This document shows positions 60,096 through 64,000 of a stretch of DNA of 64,000 nt, in pieces (position 1 is the first letter of the stretch; every line of letters starts with the position of its first letter). Source of the DNA: Zhengitettix transpicula. Taxonomy: Eukaryota; Arthropoda; Insecta; Orthoptera; Tetrigidae. The stretch lies in assembly GCA_037074705.1 (NCBI GenBank), contig CM073591.1, positions 129,897,032-129,961,031 of the forward strand, in the 5' to 3' direction. The translations under genes and the position numbers were made by a program. The notes under the pieces were generated by a model. It had not been told where the DNA came from, did no database searches, and saw nothing but the letters and a program-made list of their open reading frames with translations.

Positions 60096-60242
60096 GGTAA
60101 AATAGCCCAAATGACAGACAAAATGAAGTGATGATAAATTAACTCACCTTTCTTCGGGTGCCAACAAAGAAGAGCCAGAAACTTGGCGTAGTATTAATAT
60201 CATTACTTCATTTTGTCTGTCATTTGGCTATTTTATCATTTC
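60096..60242. repeat. Foldback element 6 (degenerate)
   Basis: Arms 60096-60136 and 60199-60242 pair (AAATGACAGACAAAATGAAGT). Between them lie CAAAGAAGAGCCAGAAACTTGG and, inverted, CCCGAAGAAAGG, which look like worn versions of the CTGANGA-stem-GAAAC motif seen in the other foldbacks. Confidence 0.6.
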
Positions 60243-61593
60243 ATTTTAATCAGGTTCATATTAAATAAAATATTTTCAAATGTCTGTAAATAAAGGTCGT
60301 TAATTTACTATATTGTAAAAATATTACTCGGAAGGTTGCTTAAATATTTCTGTATTGATAAATTACTTTGTGCAATTTTCAAATAATGAGTTTTTTTAAA
60401 AAAAATTCTCATTGCGCAAAATTAAATGGTCCTCCGCATTTGTTCAAAACACTTCTTGCCGACGAACATCTCAGCTACTAATTTGCAGAAAACTACATGT
60501 TCTGTCCCTCGGCGGCAAGAACGCGTCGACGCTCTATTAGACTTTTGCCATGTCGGGAATGTTTCACATATTTTTTTAATATTCCTCCGAATATGTTGGC
60601 ATAGTTGTCTTCCTTGAGAGGAGTTGGGCGTTTGGAATAACGGAACCGTATCGGAGAGTTCAGTTCGACCAGCTATTTCACGTCGGCTGCAAACTTATTA
60701 AAAAGAACAAATTTCACCTCAAAGAGAGATTTTTTATTATGAATTTGATTGTATAATTAATTTTAATCCCAAGCGACAAAGGCAAATAATATGAAAAGAA
60801 AAATTATTTAAGGTAAACAATTCCTTTTCTCATGTCTGACATGTTATAGATCGTTGCTCCAAGTATGACATTGTTAGGATGCGACTACATTTTATTTATT
60901 AAATTAATAGTTGTTCAAAGAAAATTCATAACAAATCTTGTTTCAAATCATGTCCATAAAAAGCATTCGACAAGAAATTGCATTTACCGGTGACTACAAC
61001 TAAACAGCACAGAGGCAAGTTTCTGCTTGTGATATGATAATACTATAGTATTCATATTTATTTAAAAATGTATGAAGATTAACCAATTTTGAAGTTGGTT
61101 GTATAAAATACACTAGCTATCTAAAAACGTTAAATGCTATTAAAGTAATACCATATATTTACTTGAACCATGCAAATTGACATTTTGTAACAAAAACGAA
61201 AATAATGTAAATTACCCAATAAAGTAATTTTATAGATTTTATAACCAGCCAATTTGATATACAGAGCCATATAGGAAAAATTATATATATATGCCACATA
61301 TACTTACTATCAGCAATCCAAGTTATAAGGAAAAATTAAAATAAAATACAAATTTGGAGTTTATATGCTAATTAGTCATTTTATATTTTTCAATATTTTA
61401 AAAATGATTTCATTGCAGTAAATATAAAATAATTACAATAAACTATTTACAGAAAATAAAATTATTACAAGCTTTTCAACATTTCACTAGAAGAACAAAT
61501 ACTTGTTTAAATAACATAATACACAACAAAGCTAATGCAGTTCTGGAATATTGTAAACCATTTTAAAGCAATTTTGAATTTCTTTCCTCACAG

Positions 61594-61650
61594 GGTATGG
61601 AGAAGACACAGGGAATGGGTCTCAATTTCAATTGGTACTTAAGAAGCTGA
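61594..61650 (+). other. Possible short terminal exon on + strand
   Basis: TTTCTTTCCTCACAG is a strong acceptor. The 18-codon frame that follows (GMEKTQGMGLNFNWYLRS) ends in TGA, and AATAAA lies at 61673. No upstream exon could be found, so this may be chance. Confidence 0.25.
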
Positions 61651-61679
61651 AAAAAATTGAGAGAACACATCTAATAAAT

Positions 61680-63815
61680 AAAACAAAATGTATATTACAC
61701 ACCACTTTCAATCACATTATAAACATAACACAGCCAATAAGAAATAAAGGAACACTACTCATTTTACATAGAATAATCAAGAAAATGTAATACAAACAAT
61801 GTGACATCAGTGTACTCCCAAAAGTCAGAATTTACTATTCAATTCAGTTTTCAACACTTGCTGCAAAATAAGTAGATCAAATTTATAACTCACTAGAATT
61901 GTGCACATATATTGTTCCAAAGAACTAAGCTCACATGAAAACTTCGAGTTATATTAGTACTTTTTACACACTGTGGTAATTTATGCATTGCATTTAAATA
62001 AAAGCAATTGAACAATACTGACAAATCAAGAAAGTATTACTGATATAAAAAATAAAGAAAACCACTAAATAATGAAAATAATATATTGGTTAAACGAGTT
62101 ATTGGTTTACTCAAAGTTTTGTAATAAACAGATCTACAATTCAAAAAATTGTCTTGAGTGCTGAGTTGAGTTTCCAAGATTCTTTTAACAACAAAGTATA
62201 TTTAAATGTAGACTGAAGAAAATTTTAAAAAGAATCTTGTAAGTAGCTGCTCAAAATGAAACGGTATTGTCTAACAAAGTTAAGTGGTTTTAATAGCTCC
62301 AACCCATTTACTGTTTTTTTTTATTGATACAAAAAGCTGTCCATTTCTGTGGTAAGAAAATATACTAATTCCAAATTAATTAAATATTTTACATTTTTAA
62401 AAATTGTAAAGGATTTTTTTTGTAGCAAAGTGCTGCACATTGAATAATTCTTCAATACGTTATGGTTATATTAACTTCAAATCCAGTATCATCGCTAAAC
62501 CCCAAGATTTGAAATGGAAAATATCTAGCACCATACTTCCTAAAAGAGTTGCAGATTTCTTTAATATAAAGGAACTGATTTACTGCAATCTAAAAGTATA
62601 ACAAACGCTCAACTTTTTTTGTTTCCAGTACTTTATAAAATCATTTACATGTTTATAAAAAGCGTCTATTTGATTTAAAAGGAATCCATTAGGATAAAAT
62701 ATATTTTTCATAATCTATACAAAATATAACAATTCAGAACAAGGCATTCACTATAGATTCCAAGGATTGCTGATAATTTAAAATCATATTACAAATATAT
62801 TTTGAAATAAATGATAATTTTATTCGTTAAAACATTTTGTCATAACCGCCAACTGATACACAACTTTAACTGAACATGTGGATATTACAGTAATTTAAAT
62901 ATAGATACGGTCACAAATACTGTGATAATAGTTTGTCATACTGGTAAAATTCTGTTGAGGATAAAGCTGTCTCCATAATTATTTTCATTTGGTAAGCGTA
63001 TTAGTGCTGGAGAATACATACAAAATCTAAACACTACAATTTTTATGAGTTTATATAATTTTATTTTAATTTCCACATTCACGCAGACTACATTCATTCC
63101 TTCTTTCAAAAGGATCAGTCTCGTCGATTTCTTTGTCATAAAACAACTATTTTACACATACTATTTGCTGAAAGGATTCTGCACACACTACCATGGAATG
63201 GTCAGCTTGCAGTATATATGCCAAGCACGCAAGATATATACATATATATATAGTATATGCTCTTATAAAGAGTACATCAAATCTAAACAACCAGGAGGCC
63301 TGCTCCATTATCCAAGGATCTGATTGTGTTTAGACAATATTTAAATCACAAACAAAACACTCATACAATCAAGTAATTAAAAGAAATTTGACGTAAAACT
63401 ATTTACAATGCTTAAAAATTTAACACCAGGTACAAATTCTTTAAGTGCTACAAAGTTTCACCTTGTAATAAACATTGAAGGAAACTGAAAATTAATTTCC
63501 AAAAGCTGACAATAATCAAAACTTATGCTACATATGTGCAATGATACAAAAAAATCTGTGTGAAACGTGACTAAAGCCATGAGAAGTATATTAGGAATTT
63601 CCAAAAAATTTAACTTCTATAAAAACTATTACATAAATTTGAGTAATGTGTAGTTGTTTCAAATTACTCCTGTATGTAACATGTAAGTATAGTAAATAAT
63701 TTTGTAAAAATTAAATATCCAGAGTGAAATCTATGTCAGATATTTATTTTGAGACTTCTCTCCACAGGGCACATGGCTAGTAATTAGCAAGGGAGCACAA
63801 AAACAATTACATTTT
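61680..63815 (-). other. Probable 3' UTR and downstream region of the right-hand gene
   Basis: Very AT-rich, with no exon-like block on either strand, directly downstream of a minus-strand stop codon. Several AATAAA signals occur on the minus strand (the first at 63743-63748), so the true 3' end cannot be fixed. A (TA)n run lies near 63236-63252. Confidence 0.4.
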
Positions 63816-63998
63816 TTACAGCTTTGCTAATGGAGCAGGCCACCTACACACAGAAAATTTTACATCATGCCAAGTGCACTTTTTAATCATTTTACATTTG
63901 CTGTTTGTGTTAGAAGATTCTAATAACAAATCAAGAACTTCTTGACTGTTTACAGTGCTAACAAAACGGTCCCCTCTGCCAGGAATTGTAATGTAATT
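63816..63998 (-). CDS. Last coding exon of a host gene entering from the right edge
   Basis: The minus-strand frame is open from the right edge to TAA at 63816-63818: 60 residues beginning NYITIPGRGDRFVSTVNSQE, then VLDLLLESSNTNSKCKMIKK and CTWHDVKFSVCRWPAPLAKL. Codon use and residue composition are ordinary for a cytosolic protein, without the stops seen in the transposon remnants. The acceptor lies outside the window. The cysteine/tryptophan-rich end (KCTWHDVKFSVCRWP) is distinctive, but I do not recognise the family. What follows leftward is probably a long 3' UTR. Confidence 0.65.
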   Translation of the reverse strand, partial: NYITIPGRGDRFVSTVNSQEVLDLLLESSNTNSKCKMIKKCTWHDVKFSVCRWPAPLAKL

Positions 63999-64000
63999 AT

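Noticed and set aside
1..64000. CRISPR arrays, operons, riboswitches or bacterial promoters
   Set aside because: Introns, poly(A) signals and eukaryotic retroelements throughout; no regularly spaced short repeats were seen.

Overview
The window is eukaryotic, AT-rich and intron-bearing. It looks like an arthropod genome, most likely an insect: it carries decayed Jockey-type LINEs, Ty1/copia, Penelope-like, mariner (DD34D) and PIF/Harbinger remnants, a tRNA-derived SINE and many foldback elements. There are no operons, no CRISPR array and no bacterial signals. Species cannot be told from the sequence.

Host genes. One multi-exon gene on the + strand can be assembled by splice sites and reading frame. 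It starts at ATG 18521 in a good insect start context and runs through exons at 18521-18649, 20555-20629, 25891-25965, a less certain one at 33604 or 33638 to 33748, 35300-36061 and 45549-45680 (TAA), with AATAAA at 45729. The product is about 390 residues (427 with the uncertain exon) and belongs to no family I recognise. Exons 2 and 3 are both 75 nt and phase 0, and sit in a duplicated segment. A second host gene enters from the right end on the - strand: its last coding exon is 63816-63998 and a long 3' UTR probably follows leftward. Two to three isolated - strand exon candidates lie at 53.5-54.5 kb, and a tiny + strand terminal exon candidate at 61594.

Transposon layers, left to right: copia linker fragment (1-270); Penelope-like RT (2.93-3.43 kb, +); a decayed copia element read on - (4.72-7.76 kb: RNase H, RT, integrase, gag zinc knuckle); Jockey-type RT end (8.75-9.53 kb, -); Penelope-like RT (10.6-11.06 kb, -); a nearly full LINE (12.74-15.72 kb, -); SINEs (16.8 and 19.6 kb); a tandem minisatellite (24.6-25.1 kb) with a relative at 31.0-31.4 kb; Harbinger remnants (27.4 and 43.2 kb); a TIR element (28.48-29.28 kb); LINEs inside the last intron (36.1-38.6, 39.1-40.2, 40.6-42.7 kb); five copies of an unclassified GC-richer repeat (46-52.4 kb); an interrupted mariner (50.1-51.5 kb); large inverted repeats (52.7 and 56.6 kb); and a Jockey LINE cut at a hairpin insert (58.4-59.8 kb).

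The most unusual theme is a set of six short foldback elements (1.83, 29.7, 32.7, 34.3, 44.6, 60.1 kb) with the same design: two arms in head-to-head inverted order, most arms carrying CTGANGA - small stem-loop - GAAAC facing outward. That is the hammerhead ribozyme core spelling, and Penelope-like RT pieces, a class known to carry hammerheads, occur in the same window.
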